Assembly: GCA_039105265.1 (NCBI GenBank)
Contig: JAPFFF010000002.1
Location: 5,208,001 to 5,272,000 of the forward strand
Length of the DNA stretch: 64,000 nucleotides
Reading direction: 5' to 3'
Source: Tritrichomonas musculus
Taxonomy: Eukaryota > Parabasalia > Tritrichomonadida > Tritrichomonadidae
The notes beneath the pieces are model-generated. The model was not told the DNA's origin and searched no databases. It worked only from the letters and a program-made list of their open reading frames with translations. The position numbers were made by a program, and so were the translations under genes. This document shows, piece after piece, positions 55,080 through 64,000 of the stretch (position 1 is its first letter; every line of letters starts with the position of its first letter).

Positions 55080-58000
55080 ATGAATGTTTTCTTATTTTTG
55101 ATTTCTTCGAGACTTTTTTTATCCAACAAGGTAGTTACGAACTTAACATTAAATAGCAAATTATCAAAAAAGATCGAAGGTTCTTGGTATTACGTCAAAT
55201 GCCAGAAAAAAAGGAATTGCTCCAACGTTATTTTCGAAATAAGAAAACATTATAACATTACAGACGTTTCATTTATTACCAATAATGCATTTTCGATTTA
55301 CCTTACAAAGGAAAACTCAAAAGTTCTTAATTTAATGAATCTAAAATATTCAAAGATACCGAAAGATGATAAAATTGTTCAAACGCAACTAAATTCTAAA
55401 GAGATGAGTAATAACTATATTGTTTATTTATCTAAATCTTGCAAGATTCCATATAATACTATTGATATAACTTCAAATTATATTATATTTCAGTCTGAAG
55501 AAGCGTACCCCATGATCTCTAAAAAATTAAGTAAAATTGGCTGTATTAGATCATTTGAGCAACTACCAAAACCACGATTAAACTCACAATCTGGGTCAAA
55601 TAAAAAAGATAAGCCAAAAAAAGACGATACAATTGATTCAAATGAAGCACAAGCCGAGAATATAACCAAAAAATCTATGACAACTGTGAGAAGTGATACC
55701 TTTCTCACATATAATCATTTTCAAGATGAAAATAACGATGAAGATGATTCTGACAATTCAAATAACGGGTATGTCCAAAAACTTCCAGAAGGTACAATTT
55801 TTAGCCTTCATTCATCTTCAACCTATCGTAATTTATTGAAGCATGGAATTAATGGTGAAGGTCAAGTTGCTTCTATAGTCGATACTGGTCTCGATTCAAA
55901 CCTTTGTTGGTTTGTTGATCCTGAAAGGCAAATAGAATATGGAAAAGAATCACCTTCTGATCATAGAAAAATTCAAGGATATTTCTCATATGCTGATGAA
56001 AATGATATAACGCCTGGAGGTCATGGAAGTTTTGTTGCAGGTCTTATTGCAGGTTCAGCACAATGTGATTTATATGTTAATGAAAAATGCTCTGGTTCAT
56101 ATTTTGATGGATTAGCTCCAAATGCCAAACTAGTCATCAATGATGTTTTCTATATGAAGAAATCAGCAAACAACAAGAAAGTTCTTGATATATCCGAAGA
56201 TGTTCCCAATCAAATATCGTCAGACAATCAAAATAATTCCTCTGGCCAAATATCTTCTGAAAATAAAAATTCTACATCTGATACCAATGCGAAAGTTCTT
56301 GAAGATAACGATCAAAGCAAAACAGAAAACACTAATGATACAGACAACAAGAAAAGTGCTGTTGATAGCATTGATGAAAAGGACAGAAAAGAAGATGCAA
56401 TCTACAAGAAGAAAATGCGTGATGAGCGCAAAATGCGGAGCAAACTCAAACGCAGACAAAAGATAGAGAATCCAGTCCAGATTGACAATGAGAATGATAA
56501 CGAGATTATCTATTACAATCCCTACGACGAATCTGATAAAGACCAAGTTTTTGCCTCTTTCCCGCAGAATTTGTCGCGACTTTTTGTTCTTCCTTCGAAG
56601 CTTCTCGGTGCGACTGTTCAATATCATGGTTTTGATTTCCAAGATAAGTCACTTTTTACTTCATTAATTGACACTTTTTCATATGAGAACCCGAGAATGC
56701 TTCTAGTCTTCCCTGCCGGTGACCGAATTTACCAACCAGACAAGATGATAAAAAATGGGAAGCCGAAACCGAAATTGAATGATTATTTGAATGCAGCGGC
56801 GGTTACTGGAATGAAAAAGGTTGTTGAATTCAGTTATGATCGCAAGACAATGTTAACCACATCGAAAGTTGCTTCTCCTGGTGATTCAAAAAACGTATTA
56901 ACCGTCGGTGCGACGGTTATTGATTCAAAAGTTTCTGTTGATGAATTTGAGGTACCGACACCTATCATCATTATCAACAAGGGAGTTGAATACGTCGGTT
57001 ATTGTGATGAATTCTTTGGAATATCTTTCTTTGATTATTTGGTCAGTACCATTCAATTTTCATCCGATAAAACGGACGATAGTTCTGATCCTGTTTCGTT
57101 CAATCAAACTTACTCATTTGTCATCGGCAACCAAGTCTTTGTCGACAGCATCAAATTGGATGCATTCACGTTCATTCAATCTCCGAAATTCGAGACGACA
57201 GACATTCTTCTTCTTTTCCACGGGAACGACCTGAATGGCAAGATAAACAAGCCAATCATCAGGCTTCCCGAGGAGCATCAGAAAAAGTTTTCAAATGGGG
57301 ACACAATTCAAATCAAATTTTTCAATGATATTGAATCGTTCCATTTGAAAAAGTTCGCAAATAACGAGGCAAAATACAGTCGGAAGAACTCCCGTTACTT
57401 CAGAAAGAAACCCGACATTTATCTGCCAGGGGGACCCGTGTATGGTCCCAATTCTGGCGCCTCTAAAAAGTCCCCAAACTACTGCGGAATCGGCGGCGTC
57501 AGAACAGCCGAAGGAACTTCAATTGCCGCCGCATTTGCAACCGGCGAAATTCTGTTAATTCAGCAGTACATAAAAAACGGTTATTATTTGAATAAAAAGG
57601 AAGGAATTGAAATCACGAGTCACATGATGCGTGCCATTCTTTCAAACATCGCAATCGATTCAAATAACAACTTCACTTCACCAAATTTGAATAAATTTTG
57701 TATTTTCAAAGACGATTATAAATTGAATGAAACCGGCGGAATCCGCTTTTTCAGTGACTCCCTCACTTCACATTCACATCACACATACAAATTCAAGGCA
57801 CAATTTGATGGCCCTTTGAAAATAACCGTTTGTTGGAATGACCCCCCGCATGACCCCTTCGCCCCGTCTGACGTCCTCTTCAAAGTCGACTGTCGCATTG
57901 AGTCTGTCAAAGATGGTCGCATGTTCGGCGATGTCCACTTCGATCCATTCAACACTGTCAAGAACTACGTCATTCAGGACGTGAAGAAAGACGAAGAGTA

Positions 58001-58655
58001 CAGCATTTATGTAATTTGTGAGGACAACTTTTTCTTTGAAAAAGTCAATTACACAATTGTGATTTCTGGGCCGTTCGACCATTTTAGTTCTGAAAATGAA
58101 TACGTTAAAAAAATTGATAACAATAAGAAGCAAGTGAAGTGTTTGCAGATTTGTAAAGAAAAGTCAAAATGCGTCGGCGGTTACTGTCAATGTGCAAAAA
58201 ATAAATACGGCGAGGACTGTTCTAAAGAAATGATTCAAATGCATAACCACAAAACCGTTTCTGACATATCGTTACTTCCCCGTGAATCAGTTTTCATGTC
58301 ATATGTCTTCAAGCAGTGGAAACCTGGTTCAAAGTTATCTTTCACTTTTTCAATTAAGAGACCAAATAGCAACTCAAAAAATAAGAAGAATGATTTGAAT
58401 GAAACGGTTGAAATTAATGATGATATCACAAATAGAATATTCTTCATGTTCTCTATTAATCACGTCCCTTCATGGCAAAGCGCAAACTGTAACTCCGAGA
58501 ATTGCCAGTGGGCAACAATTAAGAAAAATGCACTTGAGATCGAATATCATCTTTGGAATTTTGTAAGAAACGGTGATACTCTCTACCTTGTTGCTTATTC
58601 TCTTGATGATCTCCCACTGTCTTTTAGTGTTCGTTCATTAGAATTATATACTTAA
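55080..58655 (+). CDS. Subtilisin-like serine peptidase (S8), secreted
   Basis: A 1191-residue precursor with an N-terminal hydrophobic signal (MNVFLFLISSRLFLSN) and a propeptide. The catalytic Asp is in GQVASIVDTGLD (~residue 268), His in GGHGSFVAGLIAG (~319), and Ser in RTAEGTSIAAAFATG (~814). The oxyanion position reads FPAGD (~546), with Asp where most S8 enzymes have Asn. A long charged insert (~370-490, with KKKMRDERKMRSKLKRRQK) lies between His and this motif. The C-terminal part has a jelly-roll/P-domain-like region and an EGF-like cysteine cluster (CVGGYCQCAKNKYGEDC, ~1040). Codon use is visibly richer in G and C from ~56,500 to ~58,200 than in the neighbours. Confidence 0.9.
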   Translation: MNVFLFLISSRLFLSNKVVTNLTLNSKLSKKIEGSWYYVKCQKKRNCSNVIFEIRKHYNITDVSFITNNAFSIYLTKENSKVLNLMNLKYSKIPKDDKIVQTQLNSKEMSNNYIVYLSKSCKIPYNTIDITSNYIIFQSEEAYPMISKKLSKIGCIRSFEQLPKPRLNSQSGSNKKDKPKKDDTIDSNEAQAENITKKSMTTVRSDTFLTYNHFQDENNDEDDSDNSNNGYVQKLPEGTIFSLHSSSTYRNLLKHGINGEGQVASIVDTGLDSNLCWFVDPERQIEYGKESPSDHRKIQGYFSYADENDITPGGHGSFVAGLIAGSAQCDLYVNEKCSGSYFDGLAPNAKLVINDVFYMKKSANNKKVLDISEDVPNQISSDNQNNSSGQISSENKNSTSDTNAKVLEDNDQSKTENTNDTDNKKSAVDSIDEKDRKEDAIYKKKMRDERKMRSKLKRRQKIENPVQIDNENDNEIIYYNPYDESDKDQVFASFPQNLSRLFVLPSKLLGATVQYHGFDFQDKSLFTSLIDTFSYENPRMLLVFPAGDRIYQPDKMIKNGKPKPKLNDYLNAAAVTGMKKVVEFSYDRKTMLTTSKVASPGDSKNVLTVGATVIDSKVSVDEFEVPTPIIIINKGVEYVGYCDEFFGISFFDYLVSTIQFSSDKTDDSSDPVSFNQTYSFVIGNQVFVDSIKLDAFTFIQSPKFETTDILLLFHGNDLNGKINKPIIRLPEEHQKKFSNGDTIQIKFFNDIESFHLKKFANNEAKYSRKNSRYFRKKPDIYLPGGPVYGPNSGASKKSPNYCGIGGVRTAEGTSIAAAFATGEILLIQQYIKNGYYLNKKEGIEITSHMMRAILSNIAIDSNNNFTSPNLNKFCIFKDDYKLNETGGIRFFSDSLTSHSHHTYKFKAQFDGPLKITVCWNDPPHDPFAPSDVLFKVDCRIESVKDGRMFGDVHFDPFNTVKNYVIQDVKKDEEYSIYVICEDNFFFEKVNYTIVISGPFDHFSSENEYVKKIDNNKKQVKCLQICKEKSKCVGGYCQCAKNKYGEDCSKEMIQMHNHKTVSDISLLPRESVFMSYVFKQWKPGSKLSFTFSIKRPNSNSKNKKNDLNETVEINDDITNRIFFMFSINHVPSWQSANCNSENCQWATIKKNALEIEYHLWNFVRNGDTLYLVAYSLDDLPLSFSVRSLELYT

Positions 58656-58845
58656 ATAAAATCTATTCTATCATTTAATTCCTTGTTTTATATATATGTT
58701 TTTAGCTAGAAATAGCACTTTATATATGAATATTGCAGGTCACAGCATTCAAATTGTAATTTTTTTTTCTCGGCCAAGGTGAAATTTTAAATAAATCTTT
58801 TGAATTTTTTTGAATGGTCATTCAATTTTTAAAAGCATTTAATTT

Positions 58846-59038
58846 AAAATTCTTGGAATAATAGATCAAAATTTAAAAGAAAAAAAAGTCGGTTTTTCCT
58901 TTAAGCGATTAAAAAACTCTGAATTTTTTCGCCCAAATATTGCTTCAAAATATTGAATATTACGATTAATAATGATTGAAATTATGATCGTAATATTCGA
59001 TTTTTAAAAAAAAAATAATCTGATATTCCAAGAATTTT
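58846..59038. repeat. Nested inverted repeats, 193 bp, MITE-like
   Basis: An outer 15-base perfect inverted repeat (58,846-58,860 and 59,024-59,038; AAAATTCTTGGAATA type) encloses an inner 12-base one (58,955-58,966 and 58,987-58,998; GAATATTACGAT type), extendable by G-T pairs with a 20-base loop. No target-site duplication was recognised. It could be a small non-autonomous element or a regulatory palindrome. Confidence 0.5.
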
Positions 59039-59363
59039 TTCAAAATTTTCAAAAAAATCCACTTTTTTAACATAAAAAAATTACATTTTTATAAAAAATC
59101 ATTTTGCTGAAATAATACCTTTAAGCCAAAACAAATTGAAGGGTCTGTTTCCTTTAAAATGAAGCTGTAAAAATAATTAAATATATATATATATATTCAA
59201 TTGAATTCATTTTTTTGAATGCATATAAGAACAAATATGTTATCAAAATATTTATTGATATAAGTGACGAGAATATGGTTACTTTTTTTTTTTTTTTTGC
59301 GAAAAGGTATATTTTTTTTTCATTCCTGTAAAATGAAGCTGTAGAAGATTTTTATTTATTTAT

Positions 59364-59401
<38 letters not shown>

Positions 59402-59544
59402 ATTTCATGAAACCAACTTGATTTTCAAAGTCAAAAATTTAAGAGGACTAATTTGGTGGACTTTTTATCACATTCAATTTTCAGAAAGCACATATAATTG
59501 TTTTCTTGAATAGAGTAAATAAAGTTATGTGAAATAATTTCAAA

Positions 59545-59549
59545 TCATT
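59545..59549 (+). promoter_or_regulatory. Initiator-like TCATT before the E1 gene
   Basis: TCATT followed by T residues matches the trichomonad initiator; its A lies 18 bases before ATG 59565, the typical spacing. Confidence 0.45.
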
Positions 59550-59564
59550 TTTTTATTAATTCTC

Positions 59565-62500
59565 ATGTCTGAAGGTAAATCAATTGATGAAAGCCTTTAT
59601 AGTCGGCAAATTTATGTACTTGGTGTCGATGCAATGAAAAAACTCGCAACATCATCAGTTTTGGTTTCAGGACTTGGAGGTCTTGGTGTTGAAATTGCGA
59701 AGAATATAATTCTTGCAGGTGTTAGTAATGTCACGATACATGATACACGAAATTGTCAACAAAATGATTTAGCATCGAATTTTTATTTGAAAGAAGCAGA
59801 TATTGGTAATAATCGTGCATATTCATGTCTCAAAAGTCTTTCAAGTTTAAATGAATATGTTTCCGTTACAGCCAAAACAGACGAATTAACAAATGAATTT
59901 CTTATTAATTACAAATGCGTTGTGATTACAGATTATCATAAAGAATCAGAAATCAAAAGAATCTCAAGATTTTGTCACGAAAACGATATTAAATTGATTT
60001 TAACGGGAGTTTGTGGTGTGTTTGCTTACATGTTCAATGATTTTGGAAATAATTTTATTGTTAACGATGCTACAGGAGAAATACCAAGTCGATTCCTGAT
60101 ATCATTCATTACGAACAATGAAAAAGGACTCGTTACAATTGCTGAAGACGAAACATATGAAATTGGCGATGGAGATATTATTCGATTTGAAGAAGTTGAA
60201 GGAATGACTGAACTAAATGGAAAGGAATATCAAATCACAGTCAAAGATAAACGACATTTTTACATTGGTGACACATCGAAATTTAGCAAATATACAAGTC
60301 AGCACAGAAGTGGATATGGCGTTCAAGTCATTGTGCCAAAAGTGATGCATTTTCTAGAATATTCAGAAGCATTAAAGAAGCCAGAAGAGACCATTAATAC
60401 TCCATTTGACTTTTGTTCATTTGGAAGAGATCAACAAGTCATTCTGGCATTTGCAGCATATCAACGATGTCTTGATCAAAAAGATGATGAAATTGATGGA
60501 AAAGTAACACAAAAAGATATAATCAAATATGCGAAAGAAATAAATAATGAATGTAAAATTGTTGAAGAAATTGATGAAGGATTATTAAGTGAATTTGCAA
60601 GAGAATCATCATATTCAATAGCGCCAACATGTGCAACGTTTGGAGGAATTGCAGGACAAGAAGTAATCAAAGCTTTTTCAGGAAAATTTACACCAGTTAA
60701 TCAATTCTTAGCAATGGGATATATTGAATCATTATCGACAAAAAAAGAAGATTTAGAATGCACATTAATGAACGATAGATATGATCCTTATCGTGCAGTT
60801 TTTGGTAATAAACATCATGAAATTATGATGAATCTTAGATACTTCATTATTGGCGCTGGCGCATTAGGATGTGAACAGCTCAAAAACTTTGCATTGATGG
60901 GTGTTGCGACTAAAGGAAAAGGAAAAGTATTCATGACCGATATGGATTCAATTGAACGATCAAATTTAAATAGGCAATTTCTATTTAGAAATAGCGACAT
61001 TGGAAAAATGAAGAGTGAAGCAGCTGCCAGTGCGGCTCGTGAAATGAATCCATCAATCAACATCGAAGCACATCAAAATAAAATAGGTCCAGAATCATCA
61101 GACATTTACAATGATGATTTTTATTTGTCTCTTGATGGAGTTTGTAATGCTCTTGACAATGTTCAAACAAGAATCTTTAGTGATGAAATGTGCGTGTTTT
61201 ACAAAAAGCCACTTCTTGAATCTGGAACACTTGGACCAAAAGCGCATTTTCAAACAATTGTTCCTTATCTAACAGAAAGTTATAGTAGCCAACAAGATCC
61301 GCCAGAAAAAGGCATTCCAATGTGCACACTTCATAATTTCCCTTCTAACATAAGTCATTGTTGCATGTGGGCGAGAGATTTATTCAGTGGTTTATTTGAA
61401 AAAACTCCATTGTTAGTTAATTCCTTACTTAAAAATGGACGTGATAGAAATGCAATAAAAGAAATCATAGATAATTTGAAGAGCACAAATTTGTTAGCTT
61501 GGCAACAAACAAAAGAATCTGTTTTCGAACTGTTAAAGAAAGGAAAATGTCAAAATTTTGAAGATTGTATCAAATGGGCAAGATTATTATTCGAAGAATT
61601 ATTCAACTTAAAAATTAGAGATTTGCAGTATTATATTCCTCGTGATAAGATAACTAAAGAAGGACTTCCATTTTGGACGGGAAATAAACGATTCCCGGAA
61701 ATACAAAAATACGATCCAAACAATCATTATCATGCAGAATTTGTTACGAGTGCTGCCATTTTAAGAGCTAGAATTTTCGGTATTCAAATTGAATCAAATA
61801 TACCGCAAAGAGCATCGAAAGTTCGAACTTCAGAATGGAAACTATCAAGTAAAGAAATCAAAATACCTGAAGAAGAAAGCAATGATGACAAGCAAGAGAT
61901 AGAAGTAACTGAAGATACTGAAGATTCAATCAATGAAATTATTTCACTTGTCCAAAATTGTAAAGAGCTTCGTCCTGAAATTTTTGAGAAAGATGATGAT
62001 GCAAATGGTCACATTGACTTCGTTGCTGCTGCTGCAAATATTCGTGCATTAAATTATCAAATCGAAACAGAAGACAAACTCGAAATCAAGAGAATTGCTG
62101 GCAAAATTATCCCTGCAATCGCAACAACAACAGCGATGATTTGCGGTCTCGTGGCTCTCGAAATGTATAAGCTTCATTGTCCTGAGAAGAAAAAGATTGA
62201 CAGTTTTAGATTTGGTTCAATCAACATCGGAATATCAGCATTCAATATTTGTGAGCCTCTCCCTTGTCATAAAGTAAAATGTGCTGCAAATGGAATTGAG
62301 TTTTCACTTTGGGACGCATGTGAAATTAAAGGAGATTTAACTTTGCAACAAGTAATTGATGAAATTAAAGAAAAATATAAACTTATCGTTGATTCAATTA
62401 CAATAGGACATTATTTGTTTTATATGTCATTCAATGCTAACAAAAAAAGATTGCAGACAAAAATAACTGATTCTTTGATTAAAGAATTTAAATATAAGCC

Positions 62501-62606
62501 ATTTGGAAAAGGGAAATATTTAATTGAAATAGCTGCATTATGCACAGACTTCGATGAAAATGATGTTGAAGACATTCCATCTTTCATTCTTAATATTAAA
62601 GGATGA
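59565..62606 (+). CDS. UBA1: Ubiquitin-activating enzyme E1
   Basis: A 1013-residue enzyme of normal UBA1 length that activates ubiquitin with ATP and loads E2 enzymes. The inactive adenylation half has SRQIYVLG near 13 and SGLGGLGVEIAKNIILAGV near 36. The active half has IGAGALGCEQLKNFALMGV near 429, DMDSIERSNLNRQFLFR and NALDNVQTR. The catalytic cysteine is in GIPMCTLHNFP near 587. KIIPAIATTTAMICGLVALE (~845) closes the adenylation domain, and a ubiquitin-fold domain forms the last ~100 residues. All core motifs are intact. An initiator-like TCATT lies 18 bases before the ATG. Confidence 0.97.
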   Translation: MSEGKSIDESLYSRQIYVLGVDAMKKLATSSVLVSGLGGLGVEIAKNIILAGVSNVTIHDTRNCQQNDLASNFYLKEADIGNNRAYSCLKSLSSLNEYVSVTAKTDELTNEFLINYKCVVITDYHKESEIKRISRFCHENDIKLILTGVCGVFAYMFNDFGNNFIVNDATGEIPSRFLISFITNNEKGLVTIAEDETYEIGDGDIIRFEEVEGMTELNGKEYQITVKDKRHFYIGDTSKFSKYTSQHRSGYGVQVIVPKVMHFLEYSEALKKPEETINTPFDFCSFGRDQQVILAFAAYQRCLDQKDDEIDGKVTQKDIIKYAKEINNECKIVEEIDEGLLSEFARESSYSIAPTCATFGGIAGQEVIKAFSGKFTPVNQFLAMGYIESLSTKKEDLECTLMNDRYDPYRAVFGNKHHEIMMNLRYFIIGAGALGCEQLKNFALMGVATKGKGKVFMTDMDSIERSNLNRQFLFRNSDIGKMKSEAAASAAREMNPSINIEAHQNKIGPESSDIYNDDFYLSLDGVCNALDNVQTRIFSDEMCVFYKKPLLESGTLGPKAHFQTIVPYLTESYSSQQDPPEKGIPMCTLHNFPSNISHCCMWARDLFSGLFEKTPLLVNSLLKNGRDRNAIKEIIDNLKSTNLLAWQQTKESVFELLKKGKCQNFEDCIKWARLLFEELFNLKIRDLQYYIPRDKITKEGLPFWTGNKRFPEIQKYDPNNHYHAEFVTSAAILRARIFGIQIESNIPQRASKVRTSEWKLSSKEIKIPEEESNDDKQEIEVTEDTEDSINEIISLVQNCKELRPEIFEKDDDANGHIDFVAAAANIRALNYQIETEDKLEIKRIAGKIIPAIATTTAMICGLVALEMYKLHCPEKKKIDSFRFGSINIGISAFNICEPLPCHKVKCAANGIEFSLWDACEIKGDLTLQQVIDEIKEKYKLIVDSITIGHYLFYMSFNANKKRLQTKITDSLIKEFKYKPFGKGKYLIEIAALCTDFDENDVEDIPSFILNIKG

Positions 62607-63132
62607 TTCAAAAAAAAAAGCTAATTAATTATTTTTTTGTTTTTGTTTTTTCAATTGAAAATATATATTATAATATTAATTATAAAAAAAAAAAAAAAAC
62701 AATTGATTATTAAATAAGCAAATTAATTGAATGTAAGACATTAAAATCTGGTGATGAAAAATGGAAATTAAAAAAATTATATTAAATTATTAAATTCAAA
62801 AATAAATTATTCATTCTAATGATCAAGAATAATGTTAGGGTTCATCAATTCAAGTATTATTAAGTGTTTCGAATATAATAATAAGGCTTTATTAATAGAT
62901 ATAGAATTTGAAAACAGCAATTTTGCAGAAGATGCAATTAGTAAGTAAGTTGTATCAAAATTTTATATGTTAAAAAGGATTTATTGATAAAAATATATAT
63001 AAATTATATATTTGGGAGTATGAAAGAAAGAGTAATGCCAGTTAATTTCAAATATAAAATAACTTTTTCAATGATAGCTGTTTAATTTTTATTCCATTAT
63101 TTTTGACTTCATAAAAGGCGAATTGTAAATAA
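62607..63132. other. AT-rich spacer with a possible 38-codon coding remnant
   Basis: Mostly A/T-rich with an A run near 62,685-62,699. A 38-codon frame from ATG 62,832 to TAA 62,948 (FINSSIIKCFEYNNKALLID...) stands out because its composition is protein-like rather than A/T noise; it may be the remnant of a gene fragment. No homologue was recognised, and it could be chance. Confidence 0.35.
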
Positions 63133-64000
63133 ATGGAAAAATACGAAATAATTAGAAATCTTGGTTGTGGAATTGGCTCGTCTTCGCTCTTCACCTGGCT
63201 CTCCTTCAAACGATAAAGAGCAGCTTTATACCATCAAAAAAATAAAGCTCAAACACTTACCTCCTGAAGAACGTAAAAAAGCACTTGATGAAGCAGCTGT
63301 TCTCCGAAAACTTAATCATCCGAATATTGTTGCATTTAAAGATTCCTTTGAAGAAAACAATGCATTTTATATTGTAATGGAATTTATTGATGGAGGAGAT
63401 TTGGAAAAAAAAATCCAACAACGTGGTATTTCTTATATGACAGAACGTGAAGTTCTATTTATGTTTGTGCAGATACTTTCGCCTATTGCATATTAGCACA
63501 AAAATAAAATTTTACATCGTGATATTAAGCCACAAAATTGTTTTATAACGAAGCATGGAATTGTAAAAATTGGTGATTTTGGTGTAGCCAGGTCTCTCGA
63601 TGCCACTTTTGATTTGGCTAAAACAGTTATTGGAACGCCATTTTATTTAGCCCCAGCAATTTGGGATAACCACCCATATGGATATGCTGCTGATATATAC
63701 TCGTTAGGAGTTGTTCTTTACAGCATGTGCTCCCTAAAAAAGCATGATTTTACACCAATACCCAATTATTTACCAAAGTCATGAAGCATGATTTTACACC
63801 AATACCATTATTTCTTTAGTAATGAAGTTCATTACTTACGTCCAACAGCTGACGCTATATTAAAACTTCCATTTATACAGAATGCAATTATGGAATTGGT
63901 AGAATTCAACAAGAAGCAAATAGAGGAGATTCCTTTGAATAAGCAAAATTATTCATCAAATGCAAGACAAGACAAAAAAGGTGGGAATATAGCTGGAAGA
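63133..64000 (+). pseudogene. Broken NEK-like protein kinase, runs off the right edge
   Basis: A host kinase remnant beginning at ATG 63133 (MEKYEIIRNLGCG, the glycine loop). The frame is lost within about 50 bases and the rest of the N-lobe continues in another frame (YTIKKIKLKHLPPEER, LRKLNHPNIVAFKDSF, FYIVMEFIDGGDLEKKIQQR), which stops at TAG 63494-63496. The same frame goes on with [31 protein letters not shown] (Glu of APE lost) and [13 protein letters not shown], then stops near 63,783. A 23-base direct duplication (63,740 and 63,784) lies in a damaged segment, after which RPTADAILKLPFIQ resumes. Known family: NEK kinases, cell-cycle and flagellar regulators. Clearly decayed, moderately recent. 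Confidence 0.9.

Larger units (their letters stand above)
58656..59564. other. Spacer with nested inverted repeats, T and A runs
   Basis: 909 bases upstream of the E1 gene. Besides the nested inverted repeats at 58,846-59,038, it has a (TA)n stretch at 59,180-59,196, a T run at about 59,284-59,299, an A run of 27 at 59,371-59,397, and a short direct repeat (AAAATGAAGCTGTA) at about 59,156 and 59,331. No open frame was seen. Confidence 0.65.

Noticed and set aside
62940-62955. Possible intron donor (GTAAGT) after the 38-codon frame
   Set aside because: Trichomonad introns use a GTATGT-like donor and a long 3' motif; no such acceptor was found nearby.

Overview
The window looks like nuclear DNA of a parabasalid protist, most likely a trichomonad (Trichomonas or Tritrichomonas type). 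The reasons are long intronless genes in very AT-rich spacers, a Maverick/Polinton element, a very large multi-pass protein with PAS and cyclase-like domains, a kinase fused to Sel1 and BspA-type leucine-rich repeats, TCAYW initiator-like motifs just upstream of some start codons, and TAAA tetramers at or next to stop codons. The species cannot be fixed from the sequence alone.

Bases 1 to about 21,180 are the right-hand part of a Polinton (Maverick). It runs off the left edge inside its protein-primed DNA polymerase B gene. Going right it carries a small ORF, a tail-fibre-like gene with BspA-type repeats, a large lysine-rich protein, a proline-rich protein, a small beta-rich protein, a retroviral-type integrase, the double-jelly-roll major capsid protein, a tiny amphipathic lysine-rich protein, several unknown small proteins, an HNH endonuclease and the packaging ATPase, then about 1 kb of non-coding terminal sequence. 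Most frames are long and open, so the copy looks young. By eye it has roughly three breaks among about 18 genes. The cysteine protease usual for the family is not seen here and may lie to the left.

From about 21.2 kb onward are host genes: a CAMK-like kinase, an ERGIC-53-like L-type lectin ending in a KKxx ER-retrieval signal, and a tandem cluster of three related giant proteins (25.7-39.1 kb). Those three carry repeated ubiquitin-like (beta-grasp) modules and almost identical C-terminal ends. Next come a kinase/Sel1/LRR protein, a tRNA-Pro(TGG), the cyclase-like membrane protein, a DM10/EF-hand protein (axoneme type), two unknown proteins, a ZNF598/Hel2-like RING ligase, a WD40 protein, a secreted or membrane-associated subtilisin-like peptidase, the ubiquitin-activating enzyme E1 and a broken NEK-like kinase at the right edge.

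The least explained parts are the three-gene ubiquitin-like cluster, with its gene-conversion footprint and shared short motif, and the repeated 3'-flank hairpin inside the Polinton. No operon-like logic joins the host genes; they read as independent transcription units.
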